From the NCBI GenBank assembly GCA_037127315.1, contig JBBBDQ010001293.1, forward strand, positions 2,464,001-2,528,000: 64,000 nucleotides of DNA. The letters are read 5' to 3'. The translations under genes and the position numbers were made by a program. This DNA is from Ascarosepion bandense (Eukaryota > Mollusca > Cephalopoda > Sepiida > Sepiidae). The notes beneath the pieces are model-generated. The model did no database searches and was not told the DNA's origin. It saw nothing but the letters and a program-made list of their open reading frames with translations. Positions 1 to 10,365 of the stretch are shown here, one piece after another; position 1 is the stretch's first letter; each line of letters begins with the position of its first letter.

Positions 1-700
1 ATGTTTTTTTTTTATATTTTCTCTTTCTGATTCCCCATTTCTCTTCTTTTTCTTTCTATCTTGCCTTTTTCTCTCTCTGTCACACTCTTTTTCTCTATAG
101 CTCAAACTTTTTCCTATTTTTCTCTCTCTGTATCCTCATAATTTCTTTTTTTCCTTGTAAAATAATTTTAAACAATTGAAAATCTACTGACACTAGGATA
201 CGCGCGTCTTTCTTCTACACATTTTGACTCTCTCTCTCTCTTTCCCTCCCTAGCTATTTCTATTAATCTCCTTTTCTCTCTATTTTTCTATTCTATTATA
301 TTTCTTTGCCGCCTCTGTTTTGACTCGCAAGCAATCTTTCACTCACGTTTTGTCTAGTTTTCTTCTCCTTTCGAGATATCGCAATTTTATTCTTACTCTC
401 ATTTTTTTTCTGGCTTTTCTTTTTTCTTTATAGCTATCTCGCTTTCTCTTTTGTACTTTCTCTAACTCCTTTGCCTTTTTCTGAAACTCATTTTTCCTCT
501 TTTTCTGTCACTGTTTTTATCTCATTTCATTTTCCTATCTCTCACCCATCTTCTCTGTATCACTGTATCCTGATAATCATATGTCCCAACTTACTGTCTC
601 TTTGAATTCATTTCTTATTATTTGTTTTATCTGCCTTGATATCTTTCATTCTTTTATACCTGTGCTCGTCTTTGTCTTTCGTTTCTCCCTCTTTTTTCTT
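1..700. repeat. Pyrimidine-rich (T/C) low-complexity tract
   Basis: The top strand is almost entirely T and C with TCTCTC and TTTCTT runs. No codon structure or conserved motif is visible. It resembles the purine tract at 57.3-58.7 kb read on the other strand. Confidence is high for composition only. Confidence 0.8.
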
Positions 701-702
701 CT

Positions 703-704
703 CG

Positions 705-754
<50 letters not shown>

Positions 755-860
755 AATTAAGGCAGACACGTTATGTCATGGTAAATCGGAAGTATGGTCT
801 ATTTCAGGCGAACCATCATCAGCTTCCGTCTTTATTGTGCAAATGATTTTATACAAAATG

Positions 861-896
<36 letters not shown>

Positions 897-1025
897 TGAA
901 ACAATTCTTTGTGTGGTAGTCTAACTGAGTTAGACGCTCATACGTCGAAATCGGCGGGAGAGCCGTAACATATATATGTATGTTTCTTTGCGTTTACATT
1001 CATCTCTCTCTTCTATTCTTTCTGT

Positions 1026-1064
<39 letters not shown>
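703..1064. repeat. Cluster of (TA)n and (TC)n microsatellites
   Basis: (TA)n runs lie at about 703-750 and 862-891, and (TC)n at about 1029-1064. The short reading frame over 976-1212 is a serine/leucine read-through of the (TC)n run and is not a gene. Confidence 0.85.
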
Positions 1065-1067
<3 letters not shown>

Positions 1068-1346
1068 TTCACGCATTTTCTGTTTCCCCCTTAAAGAAAA
1101 CAAATACAAATTTAAATGGTTGACTTTCTACGAGATGTTAGTTCATGTTTTGCCTGAAACTAAATTTCTATTTATTCTCCTAAATTTTGAGAATCTATTT
1201 TCGCAGACATGACCTCAGTTAAGATACTCGGAAATAATTAATCAACTAATACCAGCAATACTTTGTAAAAGATAACACATAATGCTTTATCAAGAAGATG
1301 TTCCAATCAGTGCTTAACACATTATGAAACATTTGATATCAAAACT

Positions 1347-1757
1347 TCTGTATGGGTAAAAACGGCAAACTGCTGTATGGGTAAAGACAGCAAACTGATG
1401 TATGATTAAAAATGCTGTATTGGTAAAGCGGCATACTGTTGTATGAGGAAAGACTTCAAACTGTTGTATGGGTAAAGACGGCAAACCGCAGAACAGGTAT
1501 AGACGGCAAACTGAGGTATTTGCAAAACGTCGAACTGCTGTATGGGTTTAGACGGCAAACTGCTGTATTGGTGAAGACGGCAAACTGCTGTTTGGGTGAA
1601 GATGGCAAACTGCGTATGGGTGAAGACAGTAAACGGCTTTATGGCTATAGATGGCAAAGTATAGGTATAAACCTCAAACTGCTGTATGGGTAAAAACGTC
1701 AAACTGTTGTATGGGTATAGGCAGCAAACTGCTCTATGGGTAAAAACGGCAAACTGC
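1347..1757 (+). repeat. 25-bp minisatellite, about 16 copies
   Basis: A 25-bp unit with the recurring words CTGTATGGGTAAA and GACGGCAAA repeats about 16 times with many substitutions. Neighbouring units keep phase. The open frames seen on both strands across it exist because the unit lacks stop codons in some frames. It abuts a SINE-A tail at 1761. Confidence 0.9.
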
Positions 1758-1760
1758 AGG

Positions 1761-1820
1761 ATGTCGCTTTCGAGACATGATCACTCAAGCGTGTATCACG
1801 TATAACACTTAACTGACTGA
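1761..1820 (+). mobile_element. SINE-A 3'-end fragment
   Basis: Matches the tail of SINE-A: the hairpin word CGAGACATGATC, the GTGTATCACGTAT block and the terminal AACTGACTGA. The 5' part, including the tRNA-like head, is missing. Confidence 0.75.
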
Positions 1821-1975
1821 TTCTTTTCTTTATTTCCAACGAAACCTTCATGTCTCTCAATACTCTACTTAGCTTTTGAAATGCGTCCTTGGTCATGCCA
1901 ATACGCCTTCGGATCTCAGTGTCACATTGTTCATTATCTTCTTTATTGGCGTTTTCTATTTTTCTCTCTTCCATC
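1821..1975 (-). mobile_element. RTE-like LINE fragment, reverse transcriptase C-terminal side
   Basis: The minus strand reads CDTEIRRRIGMTKDAFQKLS followed by RVLRDMKVSLEIKKR. This matches the conserved segment downstream of the YADD motif in endonuclease/reverse-transcriptase LINEs of RTE type. The same segment recurs at 2.7, 9.8, 22.3 and 36.0 kb. The frame runs directly into SINE-A sequence, so the element is truncated. Assignment to the RTE clade is from memory of the protein pattern and is less certain than its LINE nature. Confidence 0.7.
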
Positions 1976-1979
1976 ACAA

Positions 1980-2384
1980 TTCAATCTTTAGCGTAAAAAT
2001 TTGCTATCAACTGATTAATGCATATCTTTGTATATGGTATTAATTATAGGTTAATAAAAAATCACTATTAATTTGGAGTTTCTGAAATAATAATTATTTA
2101 TTAAAAAATATAAAACTCGGTAGTAATTATCATTCAAAGGTGTAATAAAATTCGCTACATAAAAACCCGGAATTAATAATTGGATTCGAAAATATTAGTT
2201 AAAAAAAATAAATTCAGTATAAATTATAGGTTTTTAAAAGTATCCGTATTAATTTTTAGTTTATAGAACGCGTGGTGTTTGTTATTAAATAAAACATGAA
2301 AGTCAATTATAGGCTTCGGCTTCAAAAAATTTAATAAATATAGACAAATAAATAAACATTATTAACTATAAGATTCTTAGAACA
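1980..2384. other. AT-rich interval, nothing recognised
   Basis: Very AT-rich sequence without an element signature or plausible coding frame. Confidence 0.5.
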
Positions 2385-2490
2385 ACTCGACGTGGAGTCA
2401 TGGTTAGAATGATTTGTCTCACTAGAAACATTACAAGTGTGTTCGATTCTTACTGAAGTCATTCTGAGTGTTGGAGTTGTTGCGAGGTAA
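2385..2490 (+). mobile_element. tRNA-derived SINE fragment (SINE-M-like)
   Basis: A GTGGAGTCATGGTTAGAATG segment resembles a tRNA D-arm/A box. A GTGTTCGATTC segment about 45 bp on resembles a B box. The intervening GTCTCACTAGAAAC resembles the anticodon-arm region of the SINE-M copies at 20.0 and 25.1 kb. Confidence 0.5.
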
Positions 2491-2500
2491 GCTAAACAAT

Positions 2501-2690
2501 TTTGATTGAAAATTTCAAATTTCAAAAGGGAGCCAAAAATTCAATAAAAAACATACTTTGATTGAAAATTTATAATTTCAAAAAGTGCCTGAAATTTAAT
2601 GCAACAAACTTTGATTTAAAAATTATAATTTCAAAACAGGACCAAAAACTTAGTAAAAAAACAAACTTTGATTTAAAATTTATAATTTCT
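2501..2690 (+). repeat. About 56-bp tandem repeat, 3-4 copies
   Basis: Units begin with TTTGATT at about 2501, 2557, 2610 and 2667 and share the TATAATTTCAAAA core. Copy number is low and the copies are diverged. Confidence 0.75.
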
Positions 2691-2704
2691 TTGGCTGAAT
2701 TACT

Positions 2705-3290
2705 ATTTGCGATGAGCAACCTTAGAAGACGGAAAGTGCGACACAGAGATCCAAAGGCAAATTAGCATAGCGAAAGACGCGTTCCAGAACCTGAGTAAAG
2801 TATTAAGAGACAGGAAACTTTCACTAGAAACAAAGAAGAGAGCACTAGCTTGCTATGTGATGTCAGTTCTTCAATATGACTGTGAATGCTGGACAATATC
2901 ATCAAAGATGAAGGAAAAACCCGAAGTAACTGAAATGGGGTTCTACAGAAGGATGCTGGGGATATCATGGGCCGAGCATATGAGCAATGATGAGGTGTTG
3001 GAAAGAATGGAAACGAAAAGGAAATTAATGTTAAGCATTAGGAAGAGACAAATAAAGTTCCTGGAACATGTAATAAGGAAGGCGGGTTTTGAGAACCTGA
3101 TATTAACAGGCCGGATAGAGAGAAAATGAGACAGAGGAAAGCAGTGAATAACATATTTGAACAGAACAGGGCTGCGAGATTTTACAGGAGAAAGTGTGCT
3201 ATGAGCCACCAGAGATAGGGAGACGTGGAAGGCAATGATCGCCTACATCCTGAAAAAACAAGGCACAAAGAAGAAGAAGAAGAAGTTTAT
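2705..3290 (+). mobile_element. RTE-like LINE 3' end with (GAA)n tail
   Basis: Stitched frames give CDTEI-like, RVLRDRKLSLETKKRALACY and VLQYDCECWTISSKMKE, then MGFYRRMLGISWAEHMSNDE and KRQIKFLEHVIRKAGFENL. This is the conserved C-terminal region of RTE-like reverse transcriptases. The longest intact frame is 2857-3129. Downstream the pattern ends in a short AAGAAGAAGAAG tail at about 3271-3285, taken as the 3' terminus. The 5' part, including endonuclease and the catalytic RT core, is absent, so this is a dead 5'-truncated copy. Confidence 0.8.
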
Positions 3291-3830
3291 AGTATTTGGC
3301 GGTGGATTAACAGAATATACCCACTTTGGGCCTTTCTAAGTTAATAAGGAGGACAGTGTTGAAAGTATAAATGAAAAAAATAGAAGTAACAATTCGAAAG
3401 TTCATGTAGGAAGTCATTGACCTCGACAATCACAAATAAATTGAAGTCTTGTTTTCTTTTTGAAACGTCTAAATAGCCGAACTTTTCCAGAAGTTAATTC
3501 AGTACGTCTAAGTACAGAATAAAATACTTATTCTTCCGGCGTCGATGACAACAAATGACTCAGCAATTCAGTTACACAGTGTAACACTTGTTTCTTCAAC
3601 GACAAGTATCCAGATTAATTAAAAGTCTAAAATAAGATGTCTTATTGTTGTCTATGTTGGCTGAAGGAATGTCTATCTCGAAATATATTTTTTGAGGATT
3701 TCTAATTGCTATTGTCAGAAATTCTAAGAACTATAAATTATCGATTACTTTTAAAAATTTGCATGCTCCTATTATAATTCCCTTTGTTCCGCCCTTAGTT
3801 AGCACGAACGTTACGCCCTGCCAGTAGCTC
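3291..3830. other. Unrecognised interval
   Basis: No coding frame, tandem structure or known repeat could be identified. Confidence 0.5.
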
Positions 3831-5500
3831 AAGAATAATGAACTATTCCGTTTTGATCGCGTGGAAAGACGAAAAAGAGAGACGCTACTTGGTTTCATTG
3901 CGAAAAATGAAAAGGAAAAGAAACAAAGAAAGAAGAAAGATATAAGTATTTGTAGGGGCCTCGATGATGCTTGATAAATTGACCTTGTGCCAAACACGTC
4001 CGAAGTCCTCGCAATTTGAATATCAGAAGGTTGAAGGTTGGATGTTGAAATATGAATGGATAAAATATTTCGTTTCTACATTAAAGCAAAGATTGTTAGA
4101 AAACAAATGTAAGTGAAATTTGTTAACTGAACACTGTAACATATTTGTGAGAAGAAAAATGTTCATTGAGAAAATTCATATAGTTTTGTAGTTAACATTG
4201 TTCAAAGAGAATTGTAAGTATTTAAAATGCCTACAGAAGTTTAGAGATCATGGTTTGATAGTAGCAAGTAGGTAAGTGTCCCTGGCGTATAGTGAGAGTC
4301 AGTCAGTTAAGTGCCATACGTGATACACGCTTGGGCGATCATGTCTCGAAAGAGACATGACTGACTGGGCAGAAGATTATCCCGCAGTAGGTTGCCATTG
4401 CTTTCTGCGGTAGACTGGTTGCCGACCAAGGATATAGAACCCAGTCTGTCTTGCTATTTAACCCATAACTGGGAGGAATAGACGGATTAATTCCTTTCCC
4501 AAGGGTATTTGCGCGTAAGTGAATACAATGGATTCAACTGGAATTCGAACTCGGCTCCCCGGTTTCTCGTTCCACTGATATCCACTGTACCACAACGCAC
4601 ATCCTGAAAAAAGTGAGAGTAGCAGAATATAAAGTCTTATGTTCGTTCCTCTTTTTGGTAGGTTGGTGACAGAGTGAGGAAAAGAAATAAAGAGCGTTCA
4701 TTTTGTTGTTGTTCTCTTTGGCGGTGTGTAGTGAAAAAGAAGAGAAAAATTGGAAGAAGAGGTCGGTGAGCTATGACCAAGTCAACTTGAAGTTTCTTCC
4801 TAGCATTGTGAGATGCTATTAGATACCGCTCCCATTCTGACTGCTTTGAAATCTCTTTTGTTACATTGCCACAAGGTCCGTCAACTAACCGCTCCCATGC
4901 TGGACTCATTTTGACCAGTCACGGAATGTCCTTAAGTAGTGAATCTGGTCATGTGACTGGATACATGTGGCATTTTCTTCTTTAGGTGTGAAAAAACTTT
5001 TGACTGACGTTATATACCAACTTTCGATTTACTATCCAATTAGGATCCAGAAATTTGTTTTTCACACTGACTTGTGATCTTTTCTTGGTCTAGTTTTTTC
5101 CAAAATGATTTTAGTCATTTGAATCCACTTTTGTTTGTGTGTAATTTTAGTTAGTTGATGGATGATATAGGATTTGTATCCTATATATTTAACGTCTTCT
5201 GCCAATGCCTTATAAATGACGCACTATTTCGTTTTGATCGTGTGGAAAGACGGAAGAGACATAAATCGGCGCTTCTTGGTTTCACTGGGAAAAATGAAAA
5301 AGAAATAAAATAAGAAGGACAGATAGAAGTGTTTAGAGTCTTCTGTCAATGCCACATAAATGATGCAATATTCCGTTTTGATTGCTTGGAAAGACGGAGA
5401 AAGCATATCAAAAATATTACTTTCTTTGAAAGAAAGAAAGAAAGAAGTGTTTAATGTCTGTTTCAGTGAAACGCAATAGGTTGTCAATTTCAAGTCTTTT
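3831..5500 (+). repeat. Repeat P, copy 1 (interrupted by SINE-A)
   Basis: Most of this stretch is paralogous to 6695-7565. Shared blocks include the GACCTTGTGCCAAACA word, the region around GTCCCTGGCGTATA, and the GGTCCGTCA and ATACCAA..TTTCGATTTCC-like segments. A SINE-A at 4300-4611 splits it. A sub-unit around TTCCGTTTTGATCG..GGAAAGACG recurs at about 3845, 5229 and 5375. No protein similarity was seen, so its class is unknown. Confidence 0.7.
4300..4611 (-). mobile_element. SINE-A, near full length, with 9-bp target-site duplication
   Basis: Read on the minus strand it starts with a tRNA-like head (GTGGTACAGTGG, A-box-like; GAGTTCGAATTCC, B-box-like). It ends with the CATGTCTC/GAGACATG hairpin and an AACTGACTGA tail. 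AGTGAGAGT flanks it at 4291-4299 and 4612-4620. The paralogous site near 7041-7052 lacks the SINE, so the insertion is directly supported. Confidence 0.9.
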
Positions 5501-6215
5501 ATATTTGTACCTTCTTACTTTTTAAAATAACGACCAGCATTTATATTCATGAGTGTTTTTATAATATTTTGTTAAAGTTGTTAGACTCAATTTAAAAATG
5601 CGTTGGTGTGGAGGTGGGGGCGATTCCAATAATATTTTATCACCGTAGAACTTGCCATAAACTTATTCAATCATTCTTGAAGAAACTTAAAAAGGAAAAG
5701 CGTGAAATTAAAATGAGTCTTTCCTGTCATATAATATTTTTTTAAATGTAGAACAGTGAAAAGTCTGGGGGTATTAACCGTTTCTTAGCAAACGCTTTTA
5801 AACGTTAATCCCAAAAACAGCATTCAAAGAAAAACACATGTTCAGGCAGCCCGAGAATAACAAGTCGGCCACTCCCATTAATACCAGTTCTCGTAAAAAG
5901 CAAATTTGGAGAGAGAGAAAAACGGCAAATGATGCGAAACTGGATACAACCTGTAAACAAGACGGAACAATTTAGTGTGACATACATTTTTGTTTTTAGA
6001 AAACAATTTATAACAAACAAATAGTAAGGAAGAAATGTACATAAATATAATTATTATACAGAGTAGTCCAAAAGTAGGTGGTCAGTAAGAAGAAATTATT
6101 TGGGGTCAACTGATTTATGTGGTTCCCGGCTTTCTTTTTTTCTTTTCTTTCCCCAATCTTTCACTTTTTTTTTTCTCTTATTTATTTATTTATTTATTTA
6201 TTTATTTTTGTTCTC
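5501..6215. other. Unrecognised interval
   Basis: No element signature was seen. A short (TTTA)n run ends it at about 6177-6207. Confidence 0.5.
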
Positions 6216-6219
6216 AAAT

Positions 6220-6570
6220 GGAGTAGATAGACGTAACTATCACCCGGTTCACACTCCACCCACGTCTATTGAACAGGTGAAGAGGCTCATCCCTTGTTCC
6301 TTGTTTAGGATGTCGTCTCCGGCTTTCTCTTTTCCAATCTTTTCACTCTTTTCTTTTTTTTTTTTTGAATTGGAGTAGATAGACTAAACTATCGCCCGGT
6401 TCACACTTCACCCACGTCTTTTGAACAGGTGAAAAGGCTCATCCCTTGTTCCCTGTTTAGGATGTGGTTCCCGGCTTTCTCTTTTCTAATCAGTTTACTC
6501 TTAAGTAGCTCCATGCGCATCAGTGGCGCCACCACCTTGCTTGAGGTGATATGATTTTTAAAAAAAGTCA
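6220..6570 (+). repeat. Repeat C, two tandem units (~152 bp) with LINE-like 3' tail
   Basis: Two units begin GGAGTAGATAGA at 6220 and 6372. Each carries CGCCCGGTTCACAC, CCACGTCT.TTGAACAGGT and GGCTCATCCCTTGTTCC. The last unit runs into CATGCGCATCAGTGGCG..CTTGCTTGAGGTGAT.. and an A-rich end. That tail resembles the 3' end of the jockey-like LINE at 18360-18420. Confidence 0.8.
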
Positions 6571-6694
6571 GGTGAGCGTGCTTGCACATTAATTGGACCT
6601 CTTCAGCCAATCTATTTCTCAGGAAATGTTTAATCAAAATACTGCTCTAGAGTAATGTGTAGAAACCCCATACTGTTGTAACTTGTAGGGTGCC

Positions 6695-7565
6695 TTATTG
6701 ATGATTGTTAAATTGGCCTTGTGCCAAACAGGTCCTGAGTCCCCACAATTTAAATATCAGAAGGTCGAAGGTTGGATGTTGACATGTGAAAGGATAGAAA
6801 TATTTCGTGTGTACATTAAAGTAAAGATTTATTAACAGAATGAAAAAAATTGTAAGAAGAAAAATATAAGTGAAATTTTGTTAACGGAACACTATAACAG
6901 AGAAAAAAGAAAAATGTTCATTGAGAAAATGCATGTAGTTTTGTAGTTTAAATTGTTCAAAGAGAATTGTAAGTATTTAAAATGTCCACTGAATTAAGAG
7001 TTCATGGTCGATAGTTGTAAGTAGGTAATTGTCCCTGGCGTATACTGATAGTAGCAATATGTAAAGCCTTATGTTCCTTCCCTTTTAGGCAAGTTGGCGA
7101 CAGGGTGAGAAAGAAGGAGAAATAAATAAAGAAGTTTCACTTAGAGTATCCTGTTGTTGTTGTTGTTTTCTTTGGCGGCGTGGAGTGAAAATGAAGCAAG
7201 AAAGAATGAATAAGAGTCGCGTCCGGGTCGGCTTCTTGAAATTTCTTTTGTTATATTGTCATAAGGTCCGTCAGCTAATCGCTACCAAGCTGGACCGATT
7301 GTCATTGGTCACCGAACGTGGTTTAAGTAGTGAAGTTTATCATGTCACCGGCTCCAGCAGGCATTTTCTTCTTTTGTAAAAAAAAAAAAAAGGTTGACTG
7401 ACGTCATATACCAATTTTCGATTTCCTATCCAATCAGGATCCAGAATTTTGTTTTTCACACTGACGTAGAAAATTCGCCTTAGTCTGCGTTTTTCCAAAA
7501 TGTTTTTAGTTGTTTGAATCCGATTTTGCGGGTGTACAATTATACTTTGTGAGTTTTAGTTAACT
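6695..7565 (+). repeat. Repeat P, copy 2 (unoccupied by SINE-A)
   Basis: Paralogue of the 3.9-5.1 kb region in the same orientation. At GCGTATACTGATAGTAGC (about 7038-7055) it has no SINE where copy 1 has SINE-A. An A run sits at 7379-7391. The small frame at 7185-7379 has no recognisable similarity. Confidence 0.75.
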
Positions 7566-8405
7566 GTTAGAGGATAAAGGATGTGTATCGTATTAACTGG
7601 CACACAATCCCACCCACTGTCTTTTGAACAGTCCTGTATAAAAAGGCCGACCTGAAATGTATGATTGTGTGTATTTTTAAGACGATGACATTCGTCTGGT
7701 TGTGTGAGCTTAATTTTGGTAGACGTTAACTGGTCCGTCTATTAATCTGCAGCGACTAACTGACGAGAAAAGACATCAGCGTCCTGACCAATATCTGAAG
7801 AAAGAAAAAAAGAGGATAAAAGCGTTCCTGCTTCTTTTTATACTTTCCCGCCAGCGATTCCAGTTGGCGCCTTAGGATCTTACGCAATGTAAAATTTTGG
7901 CCACGGAAACGAGGAGCGCTAGATGCCGATTTTAATTTCCACTAAACTCCACAAAGGATTAAATCTTTCGCATAAGATCAGAAAGATAGTGATAATAGTA
8001 TTATTTGAACCAAATGCGATTAATTGATTCGAACGCGTATACGGATAAGCAGGTTCTTGTGTCACCATGGTGATTCACCACTATTTCGGGGATCAAAAAG
8101 TTGAAAATTAAGGATCTGAAGAATATGTGTCAAATGGTGAATGGCCACCACACAGTCACTGTAGGACGGACAAAACATCAGACAAAAAAAAAAAAAAAAA
8201 AAAAAAAAAATCAAAACTGATGACATACGGTCACGTGCTTGGATGCGTCAATATCAGAATTTCGGGTGAATAATTCTCTGGGAATGCCTGAGGCTAATTA
8301 TGACTCTTTCAGTGAATTAATGCTATTTCTATGGCTTTTCGTGTCTCACTTACTTCTTCTGTGTGCCCCTTAAGAATTTTCTATCCACTGCAGCTCATAG
8401 TAATC
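7566..8405. other. Unrecognised interval with a poly(A) run
   Basis: No element or gene signature was identified. A run of about 25 A lies at 8185-8210 and may mark the end of an unrecognised retrocopy. Confidence 0.45.
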
Positions 8406-8406
8406 C

Positions 8407-8459
<53 letters not shown>

Positions 8460-9065
8460 GTTGTCATTTTTCATCATATTTCGATTTCTGCTATGGTTGC
8501 ACTACCTACCAAGTCTACGGGAAGACCTAAGGCAGGTCGTGGTGTGTCCTTATGGCTCCATTTTCTGTTTTTTCTATCTCCTTTATCATCCCTAGCGTTA
8601 CATAGACAAATTTCTCCTTAGTGTGTGGGCTGTATTTAGCAAGACAATTTTTTGTATATCTCTTAAGCTGGGATTTCCAGGGATTCTTTCAATGTGTTGT
8701 TTTGTTCCTTTTTTATCATTCCAAGTGCACCTACTATCACTGGCATGATTCTTGTTTTCAGTTTCCACATTTTTTTCTATTTCAATTTCCAGGTCTTTAT
8801 ATTTTGACAGTTTTTTGAATTCCTTGGTTGATATGTTACAATCCACTGGACAAGTCATATCAATTAATAGGCAAATTTTTTCTTTCTGGTTTTAACAATA
8901 ATGTCTGGCCTATTTGCTTCAATTTTTCTGTTTATGTAGATGGTGTAATCCCATAGAATGGTGACATCTTTTATTTCTGTAACCGGTGCTGGGTGATGTT
9001 CATACCCGTTTTTGTTTACAGATTTTCCATAGTGTTTGCTCATTGTCCAATGTAAATATTACCCA
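8406..9065 (-). mobile_element. R4-like LINE 3' end: REL-endonuclease region and (TAA)n tail
   Basis: The minus strand reads DVTILWDYTIYINRKIEAN, RPDIIVK, then FKKLSKYKDLEIEIEK, GTKQHIERIPGNPSLRDIQK and TAHTLRRNLSM. The order RPD...K / LLIDM..P / KYKDLEIE fits a restriction-enzyme-like endonuclease at the C-terminus of a site-specific-type LINE (R2/R4 group). About 150 bp of 3' UTR follows. It ends in a (TAA)n run seen as (TTA)n at 8408-8459. Paralogous 3' ends lie at 53.2 and 57.0 kb. Frameshifts and stops make it dead. The clade name is an inference. Confidence 0.75.
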
Positions 9066-9104
9066 ACTCTATCGTGACTATTTTTATATTCATTTGGGGC
9101 AAGT

Positions 9105-9240
9105 TTTTTTTTAATTATTATTCTTATTCCAACTCCTTCTTTTGCTATCTCTTCCTCTTGCCTTCAAAGTTTCGTTTCCAGGTTTTCTTTCCTCATTATG
9201 TGACCAAGAAATTTCTATCTCTCTATTTTTGTTTTCATTT
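9105..9240 (-). mobile_element. Small RTE-like LINE fragment
   Basis: The minus strand reads KFLGHIMRKENLETKL, equivalent to KFLEHVIRKAGFENL at 3.06 kb. Only this short block is recognisable. Confidence 0.55.
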
Positions 9241-9340
9241 CTTTTTTTTCTCTACTTTCCATAAAATGTTCTCGTTAACCATATGCAAAATATTGAGAAA
9301 AAAAGTTTCCTTAAAGACAAAGAAGTGAGTGCTGAATTGC

Positions 9341-9449
9341 TATATGTCGTCGTTTGGTTCTCGTACGATCAAACAAGGTCAAACAACGCCGAGCCTGGTC
9401 AGTACCTAGATGGGTGATCGCTTGGGAATACTTGCTGTTGTAAGCTTAT
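9341..9449 (+). pseudogene. 5S rRNA pseudogene
   Basis: The order GGTTCTCGT.CGATCA, CAACGCCGAGCCTGGTCAGT, ACCTAGATGGGTGATCGC, TTGGGAATAC and TGTTGTAAGCTT follows the 3' two-thirds of a metazoan 5S rRNA. The internal control region is present but altered: the box-A-like AGGTCAAACAACG replaces AAGTTAAGCAACG, and the box-C-like GATGGGTGATCGC is close to consensus. The first ~25 nt are not recognisable. No tandem 5S array or poly(T) terminator is apparent. It could also be the head of a 5S-derived SINE. Confidence 0.85.
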
Positions 9450-9559
9450 ATGTACGGGTGACGTAATAAATAATGTCTCTGAATTCTTAAATCTTAAGTC
9501 TCGGAACAACAGTTTTAACTTTTCAACGACCTCCTTTATTAACCCTCTACCTTCAGTGG

Positions 9560-10365
9560 TTCTTGAGCCATGTATTGAGTGAAAAATTGCTGATAACAGA
9601 CAGAGAAAGAAAAAGGCAGGACCTCTTACAGAAGGAAGTAAGAGAAAGCGAGAAGAAAGGACTGAGCATAAACTTCGAGAAAACTAAATGTATGGACATC
9701 AGCAAAAAGAAGACCACCAAAATGCCCACCACATCTTGGAGAAACTAAAATAAAACAAGTAAATAAATTTAAATAACTGGGAAGCGATCTCACGGAGGAT
9801 GGAACGTCCGACACTGAGATCCAAAGACGCATTGGCATAGTCAAGGACGCATTTCAACGCTAACCAGAGTACTGTGAGGTAGGAACGTCACATTGGGAAT
9901 AAAGAAAACAGTGCTGGACTGTTATGTGATATTTGTCTTTTTGTATTGCAGCGAATATTGGACGATCTCTTCAAGAATGAAGGAGAGATTCGAGGCAGCA
10001 AAAATGTGGTTCTACAGAAGGATGCTGAGAATACCATGGACCGAGCACGTGAGCAGCGATGGGATGTTGGAAAAAGTGCACACGGGAAGAATTTAGCATC
10101 AGTAACAAACAGCTGAAATTTCTGGGACACGTAATAAGAAAGGATGGTCTGGGGAATCTAATACTCACGGGGTGGATAGAGGGAAAGTGAGACAGGAGAA
10201 AGCAGCGCGAGGCAGATTTGATGGGCTTAAGCAAGTGAATGGCAAAGTGGGGTTTTAGGGGGAGATACCAAGCGGAAAATATTAAGAGTGACAAAGAACA
10301 GGGGCAAGTGGAAGTTTATGATTGTCTACGTCTTGAAGGGACACGACACATGAAGAAGAAGATAT
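9560..10365 (+). mobile_element. RTE-like LINE remnant with (AAG)n tail
   Basis: Frames stitched across at least three shifts give RKRQDLLQKEVRESEKKGLS, INFEKTKCMDISKK, then KKTVLDCYVIFVFLYCSEYW, TISSRMKERFEAAKMWFYRR and MLRIPWTEHVSSD. This is the post-YADD part of an RTE-like reverse transcriptase. The end, around TACGTCTTGAAGGGACACGAC followed by AAGAAGAAG, resembles the 3' ends at 3.25 and 37.15 kb. The catalytic YADD itself has been lost just upstream. Confidence 0.8.

Noticed and set aside
9341..9449. A functional 5S rRNA gene
   Set aside because: The 5' quarter is unrecognisable, the internal control region has several changes and no terminator or array is present.
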